A stretch of DNA of 52,052 bases, taken from contig PDOO01000039.1 of NCBI GenBank assembly GCA_002742885.1, forward strand, positions 1 to 52,052. Direction: 5' to 3'. The stretch's first letter is position 1; each line of letters starts with the position of its first letter. Shown in pieces: positions 18,887-28,317 of the stretch. Source of the DNA: Candidatus Cloacimonadota bacterium (GTDB lineage Bacteria; Cloacimonadota; Cloacimonadia; Cloacimonadales; GCA-2742885). Made by a program: the position numbers and the translations under genes. A model generated the notes under the pieces. The model was not told the DNA's origin. It saw only the letters and a program-made list of their open reading frames with translations, and searched no databases.

Positions 18887-19828
18887 ATGATAAAAATACT
18901 TAAACGATTATACAGAAGGTCATCTCTTATTTATATGCTGTTACATCCAATTAAAATAAGTTATAACTTTTTGTATTATCGCATAATGCCGAATAAAATC
19001 ATTATCAAGAGAAACTATAAGAAAGTTTTCGGTACAAAGATAAATCTGGATAATCCCGTAACATTAAATGAAAAAATAAATTGGCTGAAATTACATGATA
19101 GGTCTGACTTGCATACTTTATGTGCAGATAAGTTTGCAGTTAGAGAGCATATTAAAAATAAGATTGGCAAGGAGTTTCTTGTTCCTCTTATTTTACAGAC
19201 TGAAGATGTAAAAGATATTACCGAAGACAATATTCCTGATTATCCTGTTATTATCAAAACAAATCATGACAGTTCAGGAGGAATTATTATTCGAAATAAA
19301 GAAAACATTGATTTTTTTTATGTAAGAAAGAAGTTAAATAAATTAATGAAGAGGAATTACTATACATATTCCTTAGAATGGCAGTATAAAAATATAAAAC
19401 CTTGTGTGATCGTTGAAAAGTTATTAATCGATAAAAATGGCGGCATACCTTTTGATTATAAAGTTCATTGTTTTAACGGTAAGGCAATTACTGTACAAGT
19501 TGATTTAAACAGAGGAACAGAAAACCATGCAAGAAATTGGTATGATTTAAATTGGAAACGCGAGCCTTTTTGGTGGTCATCCGTAAAGAAGTGCGGTACT
19601 GTTACGGATCCTTCTGATAAAGATGTAAAAAAACCGGAAAACTTTGAATTGATGCTTAAACTTTCCGAGAAACTTGCCGGTGATTTTATTTATGTTCGAG
19701 TTGATTGGTATGAAGTTAACGGTTTTTTATATTTTGGTGAATTAACTTTTCATCATGACAGCGGGATGCGACCGATTTATCCTAGAAAATGGGATAAAAT
19801 ATTAGGAGAAAAACTGAGATTATCATGA
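18887..19828 (+). CDS. TupA-like ATP-grasp protein
   Basis: The 313-residue protein matches the ATPgrasp_TupA family, named after the teichuronopeptide gene tupA. Visible blocks are NEKINWLKLHDRSDLHTLCADKFAVR (about residues 63-88, split here by expected loops), the nucleotide-binding VIIKTNHDSSGGIII near 125, PFDYKVHCFNGK near 195, and the metal-binding VRVDWYEVNGFLYFGELTFHH region near 270-290. Family members are thought to make an amide or peptide link on polysaccharides or to act in glycan transfer. In this cluster it is the second ATP-grasp gene. It overlaps the next gene by four bases. Confidence 0.85.
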   Translation: MIKILKRLYRRSSLIYMLLHPIKISYNFLYYRIMPNKIIIKRNYKKVFGTKINLDNPVTLNEKINWLKLHDRSDLHTLCADKFAVREHIKNKIGKEFLVPLILQTEDVKDITEDNIPDYPVIIKTNHDSSGGIIIRNKENIDFFYVRKKLNKLMKRNYYTYSLEWQYKNIKPCVIVEKLLIDKNGGIPFDYKVHCFNGKAITVQVDLNRGTENHARNWYDLNWKREPFWWSSVKKCGTVTDPSDKDVKKPENFELMLKLSEKLAGDFIYVRVDWYEVNGFLYFGELTFHHDSGMRPIYPRKWDKILGEKLRLS

Positions 19829-20928
19829 AAATTTTGTTTTTTATTGAATCGCTCCAATCGGGAGGAAAAGAAAGACGTTTGGTTGAACTTTTGAAAGGAT
19901 TATCGAAGTATTCTGATTTGAAATGCGATATTCTTTTAAATGAAAATAAAATTGATTATAAGGAGGTTTTGGAGCTTGATGCGAATATACATTGTATTGC
20001 AAAAAAGAGTAAATATGATTTAGGATTATTTTTAAGGATTTTTCAGATTATAAAAAAAATAAATCCTGATATAATATACAGTTGGGGGCATTTACAGTCT
20101 GTTTATTCCGTCTTGCCTAAAATACTTTTGAATAAAAAATTGATAAACGGTATGGTTACGACAGCTCCCGGAAAAGTCCGTAAATTCAGTAAAACTTGGA
20201 CTTATTGTAAACTTACTTTCCCTTTTTCAGATGTTATTATTTCTAATTCTAAAGCCGGATTGATTTCTCACAATGTTCCTGTTGCCAAAAGGCATTGTAT
20301 TTATAACGGATTCAATTTCAAAAGATTGGAAAAAATTAAGACAAAAGATGCGATGAGAAAAGAACTCGGCATTTCTTCAAAATATACAGTCGGAATGGTC
20401 GGAGCATTTGCAGAAAGAAAAGATTTTGATACATTTGCAATTGTTGCAAATCATCTTCTTGAAACAAGATATGATATAACTTTTATTGCTGTAGGAGACG
20501 GGTATAATCTTGAAAACGTAAAAGGAAAAGTTAAGGAAAAAATTAAAGAAAGATTTATTTTTACGGGGAAAAGAAATGATGTCGAATCCATTGTTAATAT
20601 TTTTGATGTCGCTGTTCTTTTAACGAAACAAAATGATAATTTCGGAGAAGGAATATCAAATTCCATTATGGAATATATGGCTCTCGGAAAAGCTGTTATT
20701 GCTTCTGATAACGGCGGCAATAAAGAGATTATAATTAACAATAAGACAGGATTTCTTACCGATAATAACCCCAAAACAGTTATAAAGTTAATTTCAGATA
20801 TTATTGATAATGAAGAAAAAAAAGAAGAAATGGGAAAAAAAGGATTAAAAGTAATCAAAGACAGTTTTTCTATTGATAAGATGGTTGCAAACCATGTTGA
20901 ACTGTTTATCGAAACAAAAAAGGATTAA
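19825..20928 (+). CDS. GT4 glycosyltransferase
   Basis: This 367-residue GT-B enzyme has the glycine-rich acceptor loop SLQSGGKERRLVELLKGL at the N-terminus. A GT4 C-terminal domain begins at YTVGMVGAFAERKDF (near residue 190) and contains NSIMEYMALGKAVIASDNGGNKEII near 275-300. It transfers a sugar from a nucleotide donor, probably to the growing lipid-linked repeat unit. The donor cannot be told from sequence. It starts within the stop region of the TupA-like gene and ends three bases before the lipoprotein gene. Confidence 0.88.
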   Translation: MKILFFIESLQSGGKERRLVELLKGLSKYSDLKCDILLNENKIDYKEVLELDANIHCIAKKSKYDLGLFLRIFQIIKKINPDIIYSWGHLQSVYSVLPKILLNKKLINGMVTTAPGKVRKFSKTWTYCKLTFPFSDVIISNSKAGLISHNVPVAKRHCIYNGFNFKRLEKIKTKDAMRKELGISSKYTVGMVGAFAERKDFDTFAIVANHLLETRYDITFIAVGDGYNLENVKGKVKEKIKERFIFTGKRNDVESIVNIFDVAVLLTKQNDNFGEGISNSIMEYMALGKAVIASDNGGNKEIIINNKTGFLTDNNPKTVIKLISDIIDNEEKKEEMGKKGLKVIKDSFSIDKMVANHVELFIETKKD

Positions 20929-20931
20929 GTT

Positions 20932-22335
20932 ATGAAAAAAATATTATTGTTAATTGCCGTTTTAATGATTCTTTCCTGCTCGGAAAATCCTGCGAGGGAT
21001 AAAGAATTTTCGCTTTCCGGGAAAGTAACATCGGTTTTAGCCGGATCAGAAGATATTATTGAAAATAATATCGTTAAAATAGAATTATTTCTCATAGGAA
21101 ATGAATATGACGAAATAACTGCCATAAAAAGTAATTACGATTTTTTAGGCGCGGATTATGATGAAAAATTATTTATAGAACACAGAAATTCAGGGATTCC
21201 TTATAAATCAATTAACACTGATTCATCCGGTAACTTTGAATTTAATGACGTTGCGGAAGGCGTTTATATTTTAGTTTATTCTGCCGAAGGATTCGGATGG
21301 CATAAAGATATTATTAAAATAAATGAAGATACGGAAGTAAATTTGAGAATGCGTAAAACACGCATAATCAGCGGACAAATAGATGAAGATACTTCTTGGG
21401 CGGCAGACAGCCATATATTAATTGATAATGATTTTTTTATCAGACAAGGAGTTACATTGGAAATAGGAAAAAATACGGTAATTGAGGTTGATAATTCAAA
21501 AATAATATTATTCGGAAATATGAATATTGTTAAAGATGATCATAATCCGGTTATTTTTACGTCATGCGAGACAAATCCCGATAAAGGCGATTGGAACGGA
21601 ATAACCAATTATTCCGAAACGGGAGAAATAGAAAATTGCATTATACAATGGAGTTCTTTCGGGATAAAAAACGAGAATAATCTTACTGCAAACAATATTG
21701 CTGTTTTAAATTGTTCGCAATACGGAGTTATTTTTAACTATAAAAGCGGAATAATTTCCAACTCTTTTGTCGGGCATTGCAATGAAGGGCTATATGGTTT
21801 TTGGACTAAAGCAGACGAAAGCGAAATGGTTGCAGATAAATCTATTTTTTTTGATAATAAATCAGGAATTGATCTTTACGAATCATCGCCTTCGATTTCC
21901 GACAGTTATTTTATAAATAACGGAATTCATATCCGTTCTCAATATAACTCATATCCTTCTCTTGCCTCTTCTGTATTTGACTCGTCGGAAAATTATGCTG
22001 TCTATTCGGAAAAGGAATATGACTATGACGGCTTAATCTTAATAACAGAATGTGAATTTATCAATAATAATATTGCTGTCAGATGCAACAGAAGCGCTGA
22101 TATCACAGCAAAGAATAATAATATTTCAGCTGATACTTACGGATTTTATTTATCTTACTATTACGGCGTCAATAATGTCTCTGCTCAAAATAATTGGTGG
22201 GGAACATCCGATGAGAATGAAATACAAAATTTAATTTATGATGAATCAGATGAACCGGGCGGAGATAATTCCGGAGAAGTAGATTATTCAAATTGGAAGA
22301 GCAGTGAAATAAAGAATATCGGTCCGAAAAGATAA
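20932..22335 (+). CDS. lipoprotein with carboxypeptidase-regulatory-like and parallel beta-helix domains
   Basis: The 467-residue protein starts with a lipoprotein signal, MKKILLLIAVLMILSCSENP, with lipobox LMILSC and the lipidated cysteine at residue 17. Residues 24-140 look like a carboxypeptidase regulatory-type beta-sandwich (SSGNFEFNDVAEGVYILVYSAEGF). From about residue 150 to 440 there are repeated short strands rich in Asn and Ile, with IENCII, NNIAVLNCSQYGV and DSYFINNGIHI, as in right-handed parallel beta-helix proteins. Beta-helix proteins often bind or cleave polysaccharides, but no lyase residues can be named here. Its place between two glycan-assembly genes suggests it handles the exported polymer at the cell surface or in the periplasm. 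Confidence 0.75.
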   Translation: MKKILLLIAVLMILSCSENPARDKEFSLSGKVTSVLAGSEDIIENNIVKIELFLIGNEYDEITAIKSNYDFLGADYDEKLFIEHRNSGIPYKSINTDSSGNFEFNDVAEGVYILVYSAEGFGWHKDIIKINEDTEVNLRMRKTRIISGQIDEDTSWAADSHILIDNDFFIRQGVTLEIGKNTVIEVDNSKIILFGNMNIVKDDHNPVIFTSCETNPDKGDWNGITNYSETGEIENCIIQWSSFGIKNENNLTANNIAVLNCSQYGVIFNYKSGIISNSFVGHCNEGLYGFWTKADESEMVADKSIFFDNKSGIDLYESSPSISDSYFINNGIHIRSQYNSYPSLASSVFDSSENYAVYSEKEYDYDGLILITECEFINNNIAVRCNRSADITAKNNNISADTYGFYLSYYYGVNNVSAQNNWWGTSDENEIQNLIYDESDEPGGDNSGEVDYSNWKSSEIKNIGPKR

Positions 22336-22349
22336 CTGCGAGAATAAAA

Positions 22350-23351
22350 ATGATAAAAATTGATTTAAAAATAAATAATGACGAATGGAAACGTTTTTTA
22401 AGCGAGCATAAGAATGCAAATCCGTTTCAAAGTCCTGAGATGTTGAAAGTTTTAAAAGAATGTAAACTCTATGATTTTATTCTTGTCGGAGCCAGAAACG
22501 AAAATAATGATTTGGTTGGAGTTTTATTGTCTCAAGTTCAAAAAGATTATAAATCTGTTTTGGGTAATTTTACGGCCAGATCCATTATTTGGGGAGGTCC
22601 TGTTGTCAAAGATAACAGGTCGGAAATTGTTTTTGAAATTTTAAAAGAATATGACAAAATTGCTTCTAAAAAAGCAATATATACCCAATTCAGAAACCTT
22701 TGGGATATACATTACGGTGACGGTTTTGAAAAATCAGGATTTTACTTTGATGATCATTTAAATATTTTGATAGATTTGTCTGTCGGCGAAGAAGAACTTT
22801 GGAAAAATATTAAAAAGTCGAGAAAAGAAGGAATAAGAAAAGCCAAAAGGAATGATTTGGTTTTTGAAGTAAACAATTGTTCCGGCAGAATCGGCACGTT
22901 TTACAAGCTTCTTAAAAATACCTTTGATAATGTAAAAAAACCTTTCCCGAAGATTGATTTTTTTGAAGCAATTGCAAAAAACTTCGATGAATCTGAAGTG
23001 AAATTGTTTGAACTTAAAAAAGACAATGAAGTTATTGTCTCTTTGTTGGCTTTTACCTGTAATAAATGTATTTATGCATATTATATCGGAACGAACAGAG
23101 AACATAAATATTTTCTAATGCGTCCGATAGATCTTCTTTATTGGGAAACAATACGCTGGGGAGCTCTTAACGGAATGGAATTATTTGATTGGATGGGAGC
23201 CGGAAAACCCGATATAGAATACGGCGTTAGAAAATTCAAGTTACAATATGGAGGCGAAATGTCCAATCTGGGAAGATTTGAAAAAACGCATAAACCTAAT
23301 TTGATGAAGTTAGGAAAGTTAGGTCTTAAATTATATCAAAAAATTAAGTAG
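22350..23351 (+). CDS. FemAB-like peptidyl/aminoacyl transferase (GNAT fold)
   Basis: The 333-residue protein has the FemAB/BioF2-like double-GNAT layout. The N-terminal block is NPFQSPEMLKVLKECKLYDFILVGA, with WDIHYG..FEKSGF in the middle. The second half holds LWKNIKKSRKEGIRKAKRND and the closing YYIGTNREHKYFLMRPIDLLYWETIRWGALNG region. Fem proteins use aminoacyl-tRNA to add amino acids to peptidoglycan. Relatives in polysaccharide clusters are less well defined. Together with two ATP-grasp ligases, it suggests an amino-acid-decorated polymer. The ribosome site before the ATG is weak. Confidence 0.78.
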   Translation: MIKIDLKINNDEWKRFLSEHKNANPFQSPEMLKVLKECKLYDFILVGARNENNDLVGVLLSQVQKDYKSVLGNFTARSIIWGGPVVKDNRSEIVFEILKEYDKIASKKAIYTQFRNLWDIHYGDGFEKSGFYFDDHLNILIDLSVGEEELWKNIKKSRKEGIRKAKRNDLVFEVNNCSGRIGTFYKLLKNTFDNVKKPFPKIDFFEAIAKNFDESEVKLFELKKDNEVIVSLLAFTCNKCIYAYYIGTNREHKYFLMRPIDLLYWETIRWGALNGMELFDWMGAGKPDIEYGVRKFKLQYGGEMSNLGRFEKTHKPNLMKLGKLGLKLYQKIK

Positions 23352-23359
23352 TCGGTTAT

Positions 23360-24391
23360 ATGAATATATTATTTGATTTTCAACATCCTGTTGACGTGAA
23401 CTTTTTTAAGAATACGATAAATACTTTGAAGAATGATAATCATAATATCTTTTTGGCATTTCGTCCCAGAGGAAGTTTGGAACGAATACTGAGATATGAA
23501 CTTCCCGGATTTCCTGTATTTTCTTTCGGTAAACACGGGAAGAATATTGTTTCCAAATTATGTTTTAATCTTCTTAGAGAAAAAGAACTTCTGAAATTTT
23601 ATAAGGATAATAAAATAGAGCTTACTTGCGGGTTTGGGCCTCTTACGACAATTTCATCTAAAGTTTTCGGTATTCCTTCTTTGGCTTTTGAAGATGATTA
23701 CGAATACAAAATAAACTTTTATTATGCAAAATTATTTGCGACAAGGCATATTATGCCGAAAATTTTCCCCGCAAACGGTAAAAATGTTCATTTTTTTAAC
23801 GGTTTTAAAGAGTTGGCATATTTGCATCCGAATTATTATAAACCTGATCCGGGAGCATTGGAAGAATACGGATTAGCTCCGGATGAGTATGTCTTTGTCA
23901 GGGAAGTAGCAAACATCAGTTTGAATTATCAAAATAAAAAGAATAATATTTTTGAGTTAATTGAAATGATTAAATCTTTAGGATTGAAAACAGTTCTTTC
24001 ATTAGAAGATAAATCATTGAAGAATAAGTTAGAAAAAGATTGTATTATTCTTAAGGAACCCGTTAAAGACATTAATTCTATTCTTGCTTTTGCAAAGATG
24101 GCAATTACTTCGGGAGATACAATGGCAAGAGAAGCAAGTTTATTGGGAACATATACAATTTATACCGGTAATCGAGAAATGTTGATTCATGAAGATTTTT
24201 ATAAAATAGGAATAATGTTCAATGAAATCAGCAGAGAGGAAATTATCGGAAGAGTTAAATCGGTTTTAGAAGATAAAAATGATAAGCAGGCAATGAAAGA
24301 TAAGATAGACAGTATGATTATTAACAAATGGGATGACATGACGAAGGTTATTCTTAAACATATAAATGATTTTACAGGAAATAAAAAGTGA
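23360..24391 (+). CDS. DUF354 family GT-B-like protein
   Basis: At 343 residues this matches the DUF354 family of GT-B-like proteins common in archaeal and bacterial glycan clusters. It shows the start NILFDFQHPVDVNFFKN, FGPLTTISSKVFGIPSLAFEDDYEY near residue 95, PGALEEYGLAPDEYVFVRE near 165, and a GDTMAREASLLGTYTIYTG motif near 253 (the counterpart of the donor site in MurG-like enzymes). Its reaction is not established. It could be a glycosyltransferase or an epimerase-like protein. The gene overlaps the next by four bases (GTGA). Confidence 0.8.
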   Translation: MNILFDFQHPVDVNFFKNTINTLKNDNHNIFLAFRPRGSLERILRYELPGFPVFSFGKHGKNIVSKLCFNLLREKELLKFYKDNKIELTCGFGPLTTISSKVFGIPSLAFEDDYEYKINFYYAKLFATRHIMPKIFPANGKNVHFFNGFKELAYLHPNYYKPDPGALEEYGLAPDEYVFVREVANISLNYQNKKNNIFELIEMIKSLGLKTVLSLEDKSLKNKLEKDCIILKEPVKDINSILAFAKMAITSGDTMAREASLLGTYTIYTGNREMLIHEDFYKIGIMFNEISREEIIGRVKSVLEDKNDKQAMKDKIDSMIINKWDDMTKVILKHINDFTGNKK

Positions 24392-25509
24392 AGATTTTTT
24401 TTATAGAAAATGAAAATCCCGCCAGAAACTCTTCAGGCGGAATTATGTCGTATTTGGTAAATTTATCAAAATTTCTTATGAATAGAAAAATAAAAACGGT
24501 TCTGGCAGGAAACGGCAATTATGATCCGGATAAATCCGATAAATTATTTTCTGAATTTATTCCGGTAACCGACAAAGAAGATATTTCCAATTATAAGTAT
24601 CTTTTTAATCTTCCGAAAATTAAAAATAAAATTACTCCCTATTCTGTAATTCATGTTCAAAGACCCGATATGGCAATTCCGTTAATTTGGTCGTCAAAAA
24701 TAAAAAAAAATAAGATTATATGCAGTTTGCACGGCTCTCACGATATTGCTGTTTTTGATAAGAAAGGATTTTTGCAAGGAGTTATTTATTTCATAATGCA
24801 AACAATTGCTTTTATGTTTGCCGATAAGTTAATAGCGGTTGATGAAGGAAGCAGAGATCATTATTTAAAGAAATATCCTTGGATAAAAAATAAAATTTGC
24901 GTTATTCCTATTGCTGTTGATTTAGAAAAATTTTATGTGAAAAATAAACCGGAACTCCGAAAAAAATTCGGATTTGATAAAGAAGATCAAATTTTGATTT
25001 TTGTCGGAAGACTTGAAAAAGAAAAGAACGTTAAGTTTTTAATAGACAGTTTTTACATTTTAAGAAAATCAAATCCCGTAATTAAATTACTCCTGGTAGG
25101 TTCAGGAAGAGATTCTGAGCAGCTTAAAAATTATGTTTCTGAAAATAAAATACCGGATGTAATCTTTTGGGGCGAAGTATCAAATACGGAAATTCCCGAT
25201 CTTCTTAATTGCGCCGATGTTTTTGTTTTCGGATCTTTATATGAAGGCAGCCCTACGGTGATTAAGGAGGCTCTTGCCTGCAATTTGCCTGTAGTGTCAA
25301 CGGATGCGGGAGACGTAAAAAGCGTTATATCAGACATAGAAAATTGCTATATTTCAGAAAGAAATTGTGATGAATTTGCCTGTAAGGTTGATCTTGCTTT
25401 GAATAATAAAAACGATAAAATCAGGGATGCTGCGCTGAAATACAGCAATGAAAATATTTGCGCCAAAACCTTAGAAATATATAATTCTTTTAAAAAGGAA
25501 GAAAAATGA
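24388..25509 (+). CDS. GT4 glycosyltransferase
   Basis: This 373-residue GT-B enzyme has the N-terminal acceptor loop ENPARNSSGGIMSYLVNLSKFL and HGSHDIAVFDKKG. Its C-terminal domain runs from LIFVGRLEKEKNVKFLIDSF (near residue 197) to the EX7E motif in YEGSPTVIKEALACNLPVVSTDAG (near residues 285-308). That motif is typical of retaining GT4 enzymes. The start is GTG at 24388, overlapping the stop of the previous gene. No upstream ATG is available. The donor sugar is unknown. Confidence 0.88.
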   Translation: MKIFFIENENPARNSSGGIMSYLVNLSKFLMNRKIKTVLAGNGNYDPDKSDKLFSEFIPVTDKEDISNYKYLFNLPKIKNKITPYSVIHVQRPDMAIPLIWSSKIKKNKIICSLHGSHDIAVFDKKGFLQGVIYFIMQTIAFMFADKLIAVDEGSRDHYLKKYPWIKNKICVIPIAVDLEKFYVKNKPELRKKFGFDKEDQILIFVGRLEKEKNVKFLIDSFYILRKSNPVIKLLLVGSGRDSEQLKNYVSENKIPDVIFWGEVSNTEIPDLLNCADVFVFGSLYEGSPTVIKEALACNLPVVSTDAGDVKSVISDIENCYISERNCDEFACKVDLALNNKNDKIRDAALKYSNENICAKTLEIYNSFKKEEK

Positions 25510-27254
25510 ATAACATTCAAAAATTTGCGATTTCAGTTTTTAAAAATGAAGAAGTTGTTTGCGATAACATTAATTATGAAAGCGTATTGGATTATTATAA
25601 AAGAAACAGCATTTCGTTAATAGAACTTGCAAATAAAAATACTGCGAGGATAAATAAAGATTTTTTCGAATCGGAACATTTTAAAAAAGCTTATTCGGAA
25701 GAAGAAAATTTATATAAAAAATGGGCAACTGAATTTACTGTAATTAAGGAAAAATGGGATGCTGAAAAAATTGATTACATCTTTCATAAATCAATAAACG
25801 ATTTTCCCTATTTGAGCGGTAATTTGGATATCCTTGTCAGAGAAAAAGATTTTACTCGCGCCGGAGAAATTCTTAAAGAAATCGGTTATATAGATTTAAG
25901 AAGCATTCAGGAAGCTCATAAAGAATATTATCGTAAGTTTGAGGGAGAAAAAGAAATAATTCCTATTCATCTTCATAAAAGAGTTTGTTGGGTTGTTCCG
26001 TTTTGCGACATAGATCATATTTGGGAAAATTACAAAATTTCGGAAGATGATCCGCTTGTTCATTATCCGGGAAATGATGATGCTGCTTTAATAATTTGCG
26101 CTCATCATTTTTTAGAAGATCATCAACTGAGTTTATTTGATCTTAAAGTAATAAGAGAATGTATAAAAAGAGAAAATATTGATTGGAATTTTGTAATAAA
26201 AACTGCTGAAAATATGAGGTGGGATCACAGTTTATATACTGTTCTTATTATTTTTGAACATCTGGCTAATACTCTTCTTGGAGAAAAACTTATTCCTGAT
26301 AAAATTCTTAAAAAATCTAAAAGATATGTGCGAAGCCGTAATTGGATTAGAATGATTCTCCATACGAAAATTCTGAAAAAAAATATAAAACTTCCTATGA
26401 AAATTTCTCATCTTTGGACAAGGATTCATACAACCTTGCGAGAATTTAAAGATCCTTCTTTCGGGACACCTTCGGACAGATTTATTCAGGTTTTCGGCGG
26501 ACTTGCGGATAGATTTATTCAGCTTAAATTAAAAGTTGCCGCTCATCCCAATTTAGTTGTCTCTTTCAGCGGAGTTGACGGATCCGGAAAGAGTACGCAT
26601 ATAAATAACTTGCGAAAAGCATTTGATAAATGCGGAGTAAAAACCGAATATTATTGGAACAGAGCAGGATCAATGCCTTTTACGACTGCGGCTCTGAAAT
26701 TATACCGATTTCTTAAATACGGAAAAACCGAGAAAAAGGATATTATTAAGTCTGAAAATACTGATGCATCTGTAATGCCCAAAAATAATACAACTTCCGG
26801 ACTTTGGAGATTTTTAACGATTCTTGATATGATAGTATGGTATAATATAAAGTTAAGGTTTTTTTCTTACAAAGGAAGAGTTATAATTACGGATCGTTAC
26901 ATTATGGATAATATAATCGATATTGAAATGGCTGCCAATAATCCTGATATAAACAGATTTATATATAAAATCGTTAGAAAACTTATTCCGGAACTTGATC
27001 GCCAAATTTTTATTTCTCTTTCTCCCCAAACAATTATTGATCGAGGCTGTGACGAAAGAAGGGAAGAAATTGAACTTAAACATAAACTTTATTCGGAACT
27101 TATAAAAAAAGATGAAAATATTCTTATTATCGATAATGAGAAAGATATTTCTGATGCAAGCAGCGAGATAATCAACAAAGTTATAACATCGTTTTTTGAT
27201 AAATATCCTGATAAGTTTGACGGCTACAAAGTAAAATCATGGCGGTATAAATAG
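25506..27254 (+). CDS. NTP_transf_5 nucleotidyltransferase-like domain fused to thymidylate kinase-like domain
   Basis: The 582-residue protein joins two modules. Residues 1-300 resemble the uncharacterised nucleotidyltransferase family (NTP_transf_5), with YLSGNLDILVREKDF near 102-116 (Asp108) and the HHFLEDHQLSLFDLKVIREC block near 200. Residues 345-560 are a thymidylate-kinase-like P-loop domain with Walker A FSGVDGSGKST (the GVDGSGKST run at 356-364) and the DRYIMDNIIDIE segment near 463. A DR(G/Y)-type catalytic region is present, but a bona fide Tmk is about 210 residues and stands alone. The protein is unlikely to be the cell's dTMP kinase. In a glycan cluster it may phosphorylate a sugar or lipid intermediate. 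Function is unproven. Confidence 0.75.
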   Translation: MNNIQKFAISVFKNEEVVCDNINYESVLDYYKRNSISLIELANKNTARINKDFFESEHFKKAYSEEENLYKKWATEFTVIKEKWDAEKIDYIFHKSINDFPYLSGNLDILVREKDFTRAGEILKEIGYIDLRSIQEAHKEYYRKFEGEKEIIPIHLHKRVCWVVPFCDIDHIWENYKISEDDPLVHYPGNDDAALIICAHHFLEDHQLSLFDLKVIRECIKRENIDWNFVIKTAENMRWDHSLYTVLIIFEHLANTLLGEKLIPDKILKKSKRYVRSRNWIRMILHTKILKKNIKLPMKISHLWTRIHTTLREFKDPSFGTPSDRFIQVFGGLADRFIQLKLKVAAHPNLVVSFSGVDGSGKSTHINNLRKAFDKCGVKTEYYWNRAGSMPFTTAALKLYRFLKYGKTEKKDIIKSENTDASVMPKNNTTSGLWRFLTILDMIVWYNIKLRFFSYKGRVIITDRYIMDNIIDIEMAANNPDINRFIYKIVRKLIPELDRQIFISLSPQTIIDRGCDERREEIELKHKLYSELIKKDENILIIDNEKDISDASSEIINKVITSFFDKYPDKFDGYKVKSWRYK

Positions 27255-28304
27255 ATGAAAATTTTTTATTTTTCGGAAGATTTATCATATCCGTTTGATG
27301 AAGGCATTAAGAAAACTGCCAGAAATATTTTGCAGCAATTGCTTAAATATCATCAAGTTGCTGCATGTTCTAAGTTCGGAAAAGATAACAACGAATGGAA
27401 CTTGAAGAATATCGAAACGAATAAACTTTTGCTTTCTTCTGAATTAAAAAAAACAATTCAATATTTTAAACCTGATACGATTGTTTATCTCTCTTCTGCT
27501 TCAGCCACTTTTGCGAGTTTTTTAAGAATGAAAATACTTAGCTCATATTATACGGAAGCTAGAACCGTTATGATAAATCTTCAACCGAAATATCTGAGTT
27601 CCTTAAAAAAGAGGATGGTCTCATTAATAAAACCCGATGTCGTTTTAACTCCCTCTGTTGCAGTAGAGAGCCAAATGAAAAATATGGGAATTAAAACAGA
27701 GTTTTTCCCTTTATACACGAAATTATCAAAATTTAATAAAAAAGATGAAAATACGGATAAAAATGTTTTACGAAAGAAATACGGAATACCGAAAGATAAA
27801 TTTGTAATTACGCATGTCGGGCATATTAATTACGGAAGAAATCTTGAAGCTCTTATACCTTTGCAAAAATCAGATAATCAAGTTGTTGTTGTAGGAAGCA
27901 GTTCTACTCCGGAAGATGCTCCTAAAGAACAGGCTCTAAAAGAAAAATTGAAGAAAAAAGGCATGATCATTATTGACGGTTACGTTGAAGATATTCAGGA
28001 AATTTATAAATTGAGCGATGTCTATATATTTCCTGTGGTTTATGAGGGCGGATGTATCGGTGTTCCTTTAACGATTTTAGAAGCGAGAGCTTGCGGAACA
28101 ACCGTTTTAACAACTGATTATGCTTCCGTAAAACGTGTTATTGCGAAAAAAGATCCTTCCGTTATTATATCCGATTGCGATAATTTTGAAGCGGAAATAG
28201 CAAATATAAAAAATAAAAAATATCCGGAATCTGACGGATTTAACGCAGTAAAAAAACTCAATGAAGAATTTTTGCTTAAACTTAATAACGTTATTGCGGG
28301 TTAA
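27255..28304 (+). CDS. GT4 glycosyltransferase
   Basis: This 349-residue GT-B protein begins MKIFYFSEDLSYPFDEGIKKTARN. Its GT4 domain starts at DKFVITHVGHINYGRNLEALIPL (near 178) and includes DVYIFPVVYEGGCIGVPLTI and LEARACGTTVLTTDYASV near 255-290. It abuts the fusion gene with no gap (the stop is followed directly by the ATG). It is shorter at the C-terminus than its neighbours but has all the usual blocks. The acceptor and donor are unknown. Confidence 0.82.
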   Translation: MKIFYFSEDLSYPFDEGIKKTARNILQQLLKYHQVAACSKFGKDNNEWNLKNIETNKLLLSSELKKTIQYFKPDTIVYLSSASATFASFLRMKILSSYYTEARTVMINLQPKYLSSLKKRMVSLIKPDVVLTPSVAVESQMKNMGIKTEFFPLYTKLSKFNKKDENTDKNVLRKKYGIPKDKFVITHVGHINYGRNLEALIPLQKSDNQVVVVGSSSTPEDAPKEQALKEKLKKKGMIIIDGYVEDIQEIYKLSDVYIFPVVYEGGCIGVPLTILEARACGTTVLTTDYASVKRVIAKKDPSVIISDCDNFEAEIANIKNKKYPESDGFNAVKKLNEEFLLKLNNVIAG

Positions 28305-28317
28305 ATAAGGAAAAGTT

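Noticed and set aside
25506-27254. Housekeeping thymidylate kinase (tmk)
   Set aside because: True Tmk is a stand-alone protein of about 210 residues, while here the kinase-like domain is fused to a nucleotidyltransferase-like domain inside a glycan cluster.
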